From assembly GCA_903829855.1 (NCBI GenBank), contig CAIKRN010000274.1:1-7483 (forward strand): a stretch of 7,483 nucleotides of DNA. Direction: 5' to 3'. This document shows, in pieces, positions 1 through 5,851 of this stretch. A model generated the notes under the pieces. The model saw nothing but the letters and a program-made list of their open reading frames with translations. It was not told the DNA's origin and did no database searches. Position numbers and translations under genes: made by a program. The stretch's first letter is position 1. The number at the start of each line of letters is the position of its first letter. The DNA comes from an uncultured Opitutia bacterium (GTDB lineage Bacteria > Verrucomicrobiota > Verrucomicrobiia > Opitutales > UBA953).

Positions 1-564
1 ACGATTATCGTTTATTCTGCGGATTCGGGAGTGGCCCGTGGTTCGCACGGGCTTATTGGCAAGCAAAACCTGTACGAACACTCTCTGCGCGTACCGCTCA
101 TCATCGCCGGGCCGGGCATCGTTGCTAATCGCCGCACGGAGGCAATGTGCTACCTCTTCGATGTCATGCCGACCCTCGGCAAAATGTGTGGCATCACGGC
201 ACCCAAGAGCAGCGACGGTCGGGAGTTTACCTCGGTGCTGCACGACACCTCTAAGTCCATTCGCTCCTCGCTGCTTTTCGGATATAAGACCGTGCAGAAG
301 GGGTACACGGATGGCCGCTGGAAGCTCATTCGGTATCCGCACGTCGATCGCACCCAGCTCTTCGACCTGCAGTCAGATCCCTATGAGACCAAGGATCTCT
401 CTGCCTTGCCCGAGCAGGCCGAACGCGTGAAGGCGATGCTCGCCCAGCTCGCCGCAGAAATGAAAGCGACCGATGACCCGGATCCGCTTACCGCCAAGAC
501 CCTTACGTCTGCCGAGTGGAAGGCCCCGACCAAGGTGCCTAAACCCGGCCAGAAGGGATACTAA
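1..564 (+). CDS. Sulfatase, C-terminal part (5' end outside window)
   Basis: Sulfatases hydrolyse sulfate esters, in PVC bacteria usually on sulfated polysaccharides, using a formylglycine in a Cys/Ser-x-Pro-x-Arg motif. That motif would lie upstream of this window and cannot be checked. The reading frame is open from base 1 to TAA at 562-564, giving 187 codons. The visible start is the last core motif: an ADSG metal-site region (residues 7-10 of the fragment), then GSHGLIGKQNLYEHS and RVPLIIAGPGI. The Lys of GKQNLYEH is the usual active-site lysine. The end carries the typical sulfatase C-terminal signature: YTDGRWKLIRYP, LFDLQSDPYETKDLS, then a helix. The residue after the metal-binding Asp is Ser, where Asn or His is common. 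No signal peptide can be judged. The gene converges with the pseudouridine synthase across 223 bp. Family assignment is strong; substrate and subfamily are unknown. Confidence 0.9.
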   Translation, partial: TIIVYSADSGVARGSHGLIGKQNLYEHSLRVPLIIAGPGIVANRRTEAMCYLFDVMPTLGKMCGITAPKSSDGREFTSVLHDTSKSIRSSLLFGYKTVQKGYTDGRWKLIRYPHVDRTQLFDLQSDPYETKDLSALPEQAERVKAMLAQLAAEMKATDDPDPLTAKTLTSAEWKAPTKVPKPGQKGY

Positions 565-567
565 GGG

Positions 568-586
568 GAGGGCCGGAGGACTCGAG
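568..586 (+). repeat. 19-nt dispersed repeat, copy 1
   Basis: The 19-mer GAGGGCCGGAGGACTCGAG begins four bases after the sulfatase stop codon. Its exact reverse complement occurs at 3497-3515, nine bases after the stop of the TPR gene. The match ends on both sides at 19 nt. Both copies lie between genes, so shared coding constraint does not explain the identity. The function is unknown. Confidence 0.6.
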
Positions 587-601
587 GACTCGAGGGCACG
601 A
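578..601 (+). repeat. 8-bp tandem repeat, three units (third degenerate)
   Basis: Two perfect units of GGACTCGA (578-585, 586-593) are followed by a degenerate unit GGGCACGA (594-601). The array starts inside the 19-nt dispersed repeat. It is a short minisatellite-like array in the spacer after the sulfatase gene, with no sign that it is translated. Confidence 0.6.
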
Positions 602-709
602 GGCTCCGGCGGGTCGGTGGGTAGGGCTGGTTCTCTGAGGTTGCCGTTCGCAGAGGTGAGTTCGTGTAACCGGGCGAGGTCTTTGAACGTCCGGAGTACA
701 TCCGCCCAC

Positions 710-731
710 GGACGCGATGGCGATCGCGTCC
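710..731. repeat. Perfect 9-bp stem-loop in convergent spacer
   Basis: The arms GGACGCGAT (710-718) and ATCGCGTCC (723-731) are exact reverse complements around a 4-base loop, GGCG. The stem contains the palindromic octamer GCGATCGC at 720-727. ACGTCCGG is repeated directly on both sides, at 687-694 and 734-741. No T-tract follows on either strand, so it does not look like a standard intrinsic terminator, although it sits between two convergent genes. It could be a REP-like intergenic palindrome. The rest of the spacer (602-709, 742-787) shows nothing I can assign. Confidence 0.55.
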
Positions 732-787
732 CTACGTCCGGCAGCATGGCTTCCTGGGCGATTCCAACCGCTAACCGCCTAAACCTA

Positions 788-1906
788 CTACGCGGGAAGA
801 AGGTAAGACTTGCGCCCGAACTTCTTGGCCAGCCATTCCTGGAGCTCTTTGAAGTCAGCCGGCGGCTCCACAGTGATCGTGAGTGGCTTGCCGGTCTGTG
901 GGTGCGTCAGCGTAAGTTTATGGGCGTGCAACATCACGCGGGGCATCGGCCAGCCAGTGTAGCTAGGGACATCGAATTTACCGTACGTACGATCGCCAAG
1001 AATCGGGTGAGTGATGTGGGCGAGGTGTACGCGAATCTGGTGAGTGCGTCCCGTTTGAGGGAAGGCCCGGACGAGGGCAGCGGTGACGCCAAACTTTTCT
1101 TCCACGCGCCATTCGGTGATGGCTTCACGGCCGTCTTCACGGACGGCCATGCGCACGCGGACGGTCCGGTGCCGGTCGATGCTGGCATTGATGACGCCAG
1201 AGAGTAGGCGCGGGGCCTTGTCGACGAGGGCGAGGTACTCTTTCTTGGCAGTGCGCTCGGCGAACTGAGCTACGAGGGCGTGGTAGGCCTTGTCTGTCTT
1301 CGCGAGAACGATGACGCCGGAGGTTTCGCGGTCGAGGCGATGCACGACGCCAGGGCGGGGGGCTCCGCCGGCCGGTGCCAGCTTGCCCTTGGTGTGGTGG
1401 AGGAGGCCGTGGACGACGGAGACCTCGTCGGATCCCTGCACGGGGTGCGTGAGCAGGCCGGCTGGTTTGTTGATGGCGATGATGTGGGCGTCTTCGAAAA
1501 GAATTTCGAGGGCCATCTTAACAGGGCGGGCCGTCGGTTCGCCGGGAGAGGGCAGGGCGACTTCGATGTGGTCGCCAGGGTTGAGGACCGTGCGGCGATC
1601 GGCGGGCTTGCCGTTTACTTTCACCATGCCGAGGTCGAGGGCTTTCTGGACGCGTGAGCGGCTGACGCCTTCGAGTACGGTCGCGACGATCTTATCGGCG
1701 CGGGCGGGTTCGAACGAGTCGGGGATGCGCGTCGTCACAATCTCATCGGGGCGGGATTCTTCCGTCGGCGCCTTGGCTGGCCGGGAAGCGTAGGGCACGT
1801 GCGGAGCTGGCTTGTTCTTACGCTTGAGCGCTTTGGCGGTGCGAGCCTGCGGGCGGGAGCCGAGCCGTTTAGGCTGTGGCTTCTTGGGTTTTTTAGGTTG
1901 GGCCAT
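788..1906 (-). CDS. RluA-family (RluC/RluD-like) 23S rRNA pseudouridine synthase
   Basis: This enzyme isomerises specific uridines to pseudouridine, in this family usually in 23S rRNA. The protein is 372 aa. Residues 1-50 form a very basic Lys/Pro/Arg-rich extension. An S4 RNA-binding domain follows at about 66-118 (ARADKIVATVL, SRSRVQKAL, VKVNGK). The catalytic domain runs from about 133: AINKPAGLLTHP at 144-155, then HRLDRETSG at 189-197 with catalytic Asp192, and PQTGRTHQIRVHL at 283-295. It ends near 372 with no extra domain. The ATG at 1906 lies one base after the stop of the upstream aminopeptidase gene, so the two are probably cotranscribed and translationally coupled. No clear Shine-Dalgarno motif precedes it. 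The S4 domain and HRLDR motif put it with RluC/RluD rather than single-domain RluA, but the target uridines cannot be read from sequence. Confidence 0.95.
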   Translation of the reverse strand: MAQPKKPKKPQPKRLGSRPQARTAKALKRKNKPAPHVPYASRPAKAPTEESRPDEIVTTRIPDSFEPARADKIVATVLEGVSRSRVQKALDLGMVKVNGKPADRRTVLNPGDHIEVALPSPGEPTARPVKMALEILFEDAHIIAINKPAGLLTHPVQGSDEVSVVHGLLHHTKGKLAPAGGAPRPGVVHRLDRETSGVIVLAKTDKAYHALVAQFAERTAKKEYLALVDKAPRLLSGVINASIDRHRTVRVRMAVREDGREAITEWRVEEKFGVTAALVRAFPQTGRTHQIRVHLAHITHPILGDRTYGKFDVPSYTGWPMPRVMLHAHKLTLTHPQTGKPLTITVEPPADFKELQEWLAKKFGRKSYLLPA

Positions 1907-1907
1907 T

Positions 1908-3026
1908 TTATTTGGCCTTACCGAGGAGGTATGAAGGATTCAATTTCTGGAGGGGCTTAGGAAGGAAAATGCCGTCTTTGCGAATGACTTGGCCGTCGAA
2001 ACGGATTTCACCGCCACCGTATTCGGGGCGCTGGATGCAGACCATATCCCAGTGGATGGACGAGTGGTTACCGTTGTCGGCGGCCTCATAGCACTTGCCG
2101 GGCGTGAAGTGGAAAGATCCCGCAATCTTCTCGTCGAACAGGATGTCCTGCATCGGGTTGAGGATGTGCGGATTAAAGCCGATGGCGAACTCGCCGATAA
2201 AGCGGGCGCCTCCGTCAGTATCGAGAATCTCGTTCAAGCGCTTAGTGTTATTGGAGGTGGCCTCGACGATTTTACCCTTACGGAAGACCAGCCGGATATT
2301 CTCAAACGAGACGCCCTGGTAGATGGTCGCGCAGTTGTACTGCAGGACGCCGTTCACGGAGTCTTTGATCGGTGCCGTGAAAACTTCACCGTCGGGGATG
2401 TTATATTCGCCGCCGCAAGGGATGGCGTTCATGCCCTTGATATTAAATTTCAGGTCGGTGCCGGGCCCGGTGATATGGACCTCGTCGGTCTTCATCATCG
2501 CGTGCTTCAGGGCTTCCATGCCCGGAATCATGCGGGAGTAATCGAGCGTGCAGACGCGGAAGTAGAAGTCGGCGAACGCTTCGGTGCTCATCTTGGCCTG
2601 TTGGGCCATGGAGGAGGTCGGCCAGCGGAGCACGACCCACTTGGTCTTGTTCACGCGGTGGTCGAGGACCGGGCGCATGAGTTCACCGTTAAGCTTGGCC
2701 TGGGTGGAGGGGATGTCGCTGCCCTCAAAGATATTATCGGAACCGCGGACGGCGATATAGGCCTGCATTTTCTTCATGCGGGCCAGCTCATGATCGGCGG
2801 CGAGTTTGAATTGTTCCTTGGTGCCGCCTTTGACCATTTCGCGACCGACGCGCGCCTTGTGGAGATTGACCATCGGGGTGGCCCCGTGCTCGCGGGCGGC
2901 CCGGATGAGCGCGATGACGAAGTCCTCCGGGACGTCGTGGGCGTCGATGAGCACGTTCTCGCCCTTCTTCAGGCGGGTCGAGAATCCGCAGAGTACTTCA
3001 GCTAGCTGTCCATATCGTGGATCCAT
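1908..3026 (-). CDS. M29-family metallo-aminopeptidase (AmpS / aminopeptidase T type)
   Basis: Peptidase family M29 enzymes are cytoplasmic, cobalt- or zinc-dependent aminopeptidases that trim N-terminal residues from peptides. The protein is 372 aa from the chosen start, close to the family norm of about 370-410. An N-terminal alpha/beta domain (1-200) carries GENVLIDAHD. The catalytic half holds all expected ligands: Glu214 in PDGEVFTAP, Glu279 in RFIGEFAIG, His306 and Tyr313 in SFHFTPGKCYE, and His325 with Asp327 in SSIHWDMV. The H-x6-Y and H-x-D spacing matches aminopeptidase T as I recall it. The frame stays open upstream to an ATG at 3104, but the extra 26 residues look like leader sequence, and the start at 3026 (MDPRYGQLAEVL) fits the family. 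It is the first gene of the operon and diverges from the TPR gene across 87 bp. A purine-rich GGAGGGG lies about 18-24 bases upstream, too far for a normal ribosome site. Confidence 0.93.
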   Translation of the reverse strand: MDPRYGQLAEVLCGFSTRLKKGENVLIDAHDVPEDFVIALIRAAREHGATPMVNLHKARVGREMVKGGTKEQFKLAADHELARMKKMQAYIAVRGSDNIFEGSDIPSTQAKLNGELMRPVLDHRVNKTKWVVLRWPTSSMAQQAKMSTEAFADFYFRVCTLDYSRMIPGMEALKHAMMKTDEVHITGPGTDLKFNIKGMNAIPCGGEYNIPDGEVFTAPIKDSVNGVLQYNCATIYQGVSFENIRLVFRKGKIVEATSNNTKRLNEILDTDGGARFIGEFAIGFNPHILNPMQDILFDEKIAGSFHFTPGKCYEAADNGNHSSIHWDMVCIQRPEYGGGEIRFDGQVIRKDGIFLPKPLQKLNPSYLLGKAK

Positions 3027-3113
3027 GATGCGGGTAAGTTGCGACCCCTCCGCCCCCTTTCCAAGCGTGAAAGGAGCGCTTGCGGAATAGATCCACCCAC
3101 GCAAGTTGCTGGC

Positions 3114-3488
3114 ATGCCTGAATCAACGCCATCTGAGCGAGCCTTGGCTTTGGCGGAGGCAGCTTCATTTGATTTTGCCATGGGCGACGAAAGTGCGTCG
3201 CTGGCGAAGCTTGAGGAGGCTGTTGCCGTGGATGCCAACTGCTTCGAGGCTTGGCTGGCCAAGGCTGAAGTCCATTTCAGCCTGCGGCAGTTCGATGCGG
3301 CCCTTGCCGCGGGTGAGCAGGCCCTCGTTCTGCGTCCCAAGGACATCCATATTCACACCTCCCTTTCACGCATTTGGATGGAGCGCGGAGATAAGCCCAA
3401 AGCCGAGCATCATGGTGCCCAGGCTCGAATTCTTGGTTGGGGCGATCAGCTCAAGGAGCCTGAAGGCAAGCAGCCGGGGGAACTCTAA
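3114..3488 (+). CDS. Small tetratricopeptide-repeat (TPR) protein
   Basis: TPR repeats form helical hairpins that bind other proteins; no specific role can be given here. The 124-aa protein consists almost entirely of about three TPR units: 11-44, 45-78 (WLAKAEVHFSLRQFDAALAAGEQALVLRPKD fold) and 79-112. Small residues fall at the usual helix-packing positions, and Pro75 sits near the end of unit two. It has no signal peptide or membrane segment, so it is probably cytosolic. The tail from 113 is polar. An in-frame ATG at 3039 would add 25 residues, but these look like leader sequence and overlap the divergent promoter region, so the ATG at 3114 was chosen. No Shine-Dalgarno motif precedes either start. 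It lies 224 bp upstream of groES on the same strand, with hairpins between, so cotranscription with the chaperonin genes is uncertain. Confidence 0.85.
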   Translation: MPESTPSERALALAEAASFDFAMGDESASLAKLEEAVAVDANCFEAWLAKAEVHFSLRQFDAALAAGEQALVLRPKDIHIHTSLSRIWMERGDKPKAEHHGAQARILGWGDQLKEPEGKQPGEL

Positions 3489-3496
3489 ACTCTGAG

Positions 3497-3515
3497 CTCG
3501 AGTCCTCCGGCCCTC
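3497..3515 (-). repeat. 19-nt dispersed repeat, copy 2 (inverted)
   Basis: This is the exact reverse complement of the 19-mer at 568-586. It sits nine bases after the TPR stop codon. Together the two copies form an inverted pair enclosing about 2.9 kb that carries the pseudouridine synthase, aminopeptidase and TPR genes. The tandem GGACTCGA expansion seen at copy 1 is absent here. Confidence 0.6.
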
Positions 3516-3522
3516 GAACACC

Positions 3523-3553
3523 CCCCTGTCTCAGGGGTGGGACACCTTGTCCC
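3523..3553. repeat. Two tandem perfect 6-bp stem-loops upstream of groES
   Basis: Hairpin A has arms CCCCTG (3523-3528) and CAGGGG (3532-3537) with loop TCT. Hairpin B has arms GGGACA (3539-3544) and TGTCCC (3548-3553) with loop CCT. One base separates them. Both have the same 6-3-6 geometry. A third possible stem, CCCG (3551-3554) with CGGG (3562-3565), would compete with the right arm of hairpin B. No U-run follows, so this is not a typical intrinsic terminator. It may be a REP-like element, a transcript-stabilising structure or a protein-binding site. Confidence 0.5.
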
Positions 3554-3650
3554 GAGCAAAACGGGGAACAATGCCTCATTTGGAGGGTCTTGAGAGCCCC
3601 GGACCCGAGAAACCCCCTTAATCGTTTGCTAAATCCTGCCGAAACGGCTT

Positions 3651-3666
3651 TGGCATCTGTTCTGCA
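3651..3666 (+). promoter_or_regulatory. Weak sigma-54-like -24/-12 candidate before groES
   Basis: TGGCATCTGTTCTGCA keeps the invariant GG and GC with exactly ten bases between them, and matches nine of twelve consensus positions of TGGCACG-N4-TTGCA. Transcription would start near 3677, leaving a leader of about 36 bases before the groES ATG. A match this good could arise by chance in a region of this size. A sigma-32-like alternative, CTTGAGA (3589-3595) with CCCCTTAAT (3614-3622), has a spacer that is too long. No CIRCE inverted repeat (TTAGCACTC-N9-GAGTGCTAA) was found upstream. Confidence 0.2.
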
Positions 3667-3712
3667 AATCACCCCACGTCCCCACAGACTAACCTCTACC
3701 CAAAACATCCAC

Positions 3713-4018
3713 ATGGCCAAACACACCAAACCTAGCGTCAAGCCCCTCGGTGATCGCGTCCTCCTCCAGCGCATCGAAGAGGCCGAAGAAATCAAGGGAG
3801 GCATCATCATCCCCGACTCCGCCAAGGAGAAGCCACAGGAAGCCAAGGTCATTGCCCTTGGCACCGGTGCCCTCGACAAGGACGGCAAGAAAATCGCCTT
3901 CAACGTCAAGATCGGCGACAAGGTTCTCGTCGGCAAGTACGCCGGCACGGAAGTGAAGCTCGATGAAGAGCTCTACCTCCTGCTCCGCGAAGAAGAAATC
4001 CTCGCCGTCATCGACTAA
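3713..4018 (+). CDS. groES: Co-chaperonin GroES (Hsp10)
   Basis: GroES forms the heptameric lid that closes the GroEL folding chamber. The protein is 101 aa, within the usual 94-105. Visible landmarks are VKPLGDRVLLQRIE at 9-22, the mobile loop that contacts GroEL (EEAEEIKGGIIIPDSAKEKPQEAKVIALG, about 22-50), IKIGDK-type sequence VKIGDKVLVGKYAGTEVKLD at 65-84, and the closing LLREEEILAVID. The frame extends upstream to 3590, but the family start MAKHTKPSVKPLGDR fixes the ATG at 3713. The 13 bases before it (CCAAAACATCCAC) contain no Shine-Dalgarno motif. groEL follows after a 30-bp gap, so the pair forms the standard bicistronic operon. Codon use is strongly biased to C-ending codons, as expected for high expression. 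Confidence 0.98.
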   Translation: MAKHTKPSVKPLGDRVLLQRIEEAEEIKGGIIIPDSAKEKPQEAKVIALGTGALDKDGKKIAFNVKIGDKVLVGKYAGTEVKLDEELYLLLREEEILAVID

Positions 4019-4048
4019 TCCCACCCCCAACTCTCAACCACGAATCCT

Positions 4049-5674
4049 ATGTCTAAGAAGCAAATCCTGTTCGATGAAGCCGCCCGCCGCAAGGTGCTGA
4101 ACGGCGTCTCCATCCTCGCCCGTGCCGTCAAAGTCACCCTCGGTCCTAAGGGCCGAAATGTGATGATCGACAAGAAGTTCGGCGCTCCGAAGGTCACCAA
4201 GGACGGTGTCACGGTCGCCAAGGAGATTGAACTCGACGATCCCTACGAGAATATGGGCGCCCAGATGGTGCGCGAAGTCGCCTCCAAGACCGCCGACAAG
4301 GCGGGCGATGGAACGACCACCGCGACCGTTCTCGCCGAAGCCATCTATAAGGAAGGTCTCCGTTTCGTCGCCGCCGGTGCGAACCCGATCTTCGTTAAGC
4401 GTGGCGTCGATAAGGCCACCGAAGCCATCGTTAAGGAACTCGCCGTGATTTCCAAGAAGGTCAAGGACCGCAAGGAAATCAAGCAGGTCGCCACCGTGTC
4501 CGCCAATTGGGACGAATCCATCGGCGACATCATCGCCGAAGCCATGGATCGCGTGGGTAAGGACGGCACCATCACCGTCGAAGAAGCCAAGACCATCGAG
4601 ACCACCCTCGACGTCGTCGAAGGCATGCAGTTCGACAAGGGCTACCTCTCCCCGTACTTCGCCACCAACGCCGAGACCCTCGAGTCCGTCCTCGAAGACG
4701 CTTACATCCTTCTCTACGAGAAGAAGGTCAGTGCCATGAAGGACTTGCTGCCTCTCCTCCAGGAGGTCGCCAAGACCGGTAAGCCTCTCCTAATCATCGC
4801 TGAGGAAATCGAAGGCGAAGCCCTCGCTACCCTCGTCGTCAATCGCCTCCGTGGCACCATCAACGTCTGTGCCGTCAAGGCTCCTGGCTTCGGTGATCGC
4901 CGGAAGGCCATGATGGAAGACATCGCTGTCCTCACCGGTGGCCGCTTCGTCACGGAAGACCTCGGCATCAAGCTCGAGTCCGTGAAGATTGCCGACCTCG
5001 GCCGCGCCAAGCGCATCGTCGCCGACAAGGAAAACACCACGATCATCCAGGGTGCTGGCAAGTCCGCCGACATCCAGGGCCGCGTGAAGCTCATCCGTCG
5101 CCAAATCGAAGAAACCACCTCCGACTACGATAAGGAAAAGCTCCAGGAACGCCTCGCCAAGCTGGCCGGCGGCGTTGCCGTCATCCACGTGGGTGCTGCG
5201 ACCGAGACCGAACTTAAGGAAAAGAAGGACCGCGTCGACGACGCCCTGCACGCCACCCGTGCAGCCGTTGAAGAAGGCATCGTCCCTGGTGGTGGTGTCG
5301 CTCTCCTGCGCACCGTCAAGGCCATCGACGCTGTTATCAACAGCCTCGTCGGTGACGAAAAGATCGGTGCCCAGATCGTCCGCAAGGCGATCGAAGAGCC
5401 GCTCCGCACCCTCTGCTTCAATGCAGGTGTCGAAGGTTCCCTCATCGTCCAGGAAGTGATGCTTAAGCACAAGGGTGCTGAGGGTTACAACGTGGCGACG
5501 GGTGCTTACGAAGACCTCATCAAGGCTGGCGTGGTCGACCCGACCAAGGTCACCCGTACCGCGATCATCAACGCCGCTTCCGTGGCCGGCCTCCTTCTCA
5601 CGACGGAGTGCCTCATCACCGACATGCCTGAGGACAACAAGCCTGCGGCCGGTGGTGATCACCACGACCACTGA
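4049..5674 (+). CDS. groEL: Chaperonin GroEL (Hsp60)
   Basis: GroEL is the tetradecameric ATP-driven chaperonin that folds cytosolic proteins with GroES. The 541-aa protein aligns along the whole family length (E. coli 548 aa). ATP-site elements are TLGPKGRNV at 30-38, KDGVTVAKEI with Asp52, GDGTTTATVLA with Asp87, and Asp398 in RVDDALHATRA. The chaperonin signature AAVEEGIVPGGG is at 405-416. The apical domain spans about 191-375 and includes YLSPYFATNAE and KAPGFGDRRKAM. The equatorial part resumes at about 410-525. The C-terminus is unusual: instead of Gly-Gly-Met repeats it ends in GGDHHDH. Residue 154 is Trp (SANWDE), where E. coli has Ser. The ATG at 4049 has no Shine-Dalgarno motif. 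A strong intrinsic terminator starts 24 bases after the stop codon. Confidence 0.99.
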   Translation: MSKKQILFDEAARRKVLNGVSILARAVKVTLGPKGRNVMIDKKFGAPKVTKDGVTVAKEIELDDPYENMGAQMVREVASKTADKAGDGTTTATVLAEAIYKEGLRFVAAGANPIFVKRGVDKATEAIVKELAVISKKVKDRKEIKQVATVSANWDESIGDIIAEAMDRVGKDGTITVEEAKTIETTLDVVEGMQFDKGYLSPYFATNAETLESVLEDAYILLYEKKVSAMKDLLPLLQEVAKTGKPLLIIAEEIEGEALATLVVNRLRGTINVCAVKAPGFGDRRKAMMEDIAVLTGGRFVTEDLGIKLESVKIADLGRAKRIVADKENTTIIQGAGKSADIQGRVKLIRRQIEETTSDYDKEKLQERLAKLAGGVAVIHVGAATETELKEKKDRVDDALHATRAAVEEGIVPGGGVALLRTVKAIDAVINSLVGDEKIGAQIVRKAIEEPLRTLCFNAGVEGSLIVQEVMLKHKGAEGYNVATGAYEDLIKAGVVDPTKVTRTAIINAASVAGLLLTTECLITDMPEDNKPAAGGDHHDH

Positions 5675-5697
5675 GGTCGTTGATCTGTTGACCGAAC

Positions 5698-5725
5698 AAC
5701 GGCGCCCACATGGGCGCCGTTTTTT
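5698..5725 (+). terminator. Intrinsic terminator of the groES-groEL operon
   Basis: A 10-bp perfect stem, AACGGCGCCC (5698-5707) with GGGCGCCGTT (5712-5721), closes a loop ACAT. An uninterrupted T-run follows at 5720-5725. GC-rich stem plus U-tract, 24 bases after the groEL stop codon, is the classic Rho-independent arrangement and isolates the chaperonin operon from the next gene. Confidence 0.95.
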
Positions 5726-5851
5726 GTGCCTGTTTTCCTCGCCCTTTCATTATTACGACAGGGCAACAGGTTTTCTGGGTTAATCGCCCGATATTCTTAG
5801 ATTCCTCGGGTTGCCAAAGGGGCGGCGAACGCTTGTTTTAGTCCTACCCCT

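Noticed and set aside
473..1207. 244-codon + strand frame spanning the sulfatase end, spacer and pseudouridine synthase
   Set aside because: It overlaps two real genes in the wrong frame or strand and includes repeat sequence; the product is Arg/Gly-rich with no family resemblance.
1989..3005. 338-codon open frame on the + strand opposite the M29 aminopeptidase
   Set aside because: It lies wholly antisense to a well-supported gene, its product has no recognisable domain, and long antisense frames are expected in GC-rich genes with strong codon bias.
3063..3081. Small inverted repeat AAGCG/CGCTT in the divergent 87-bp spacer as an operator
   Set aside because: A 5-bp arm with a 9-base gap is expected by chance, and no promoter elements support it.
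4790..5671. 293-codon open frame antisense to groEL
   Set aside because: It mirrors groEL codon bias, giving a Val/Asp/Leu/Gly-rich product with no domain. It is a shadow of groEL.
5769..5797. Possible sigma-70 promoter (TATTCT at 5792-5797) before the PVC-type gene
   Set aside because: The -10 matches only 4/6 and no acceptable -35 box lies 16-18 bases upstream. A TTGCCA at 5811 has no good -10 partner either.
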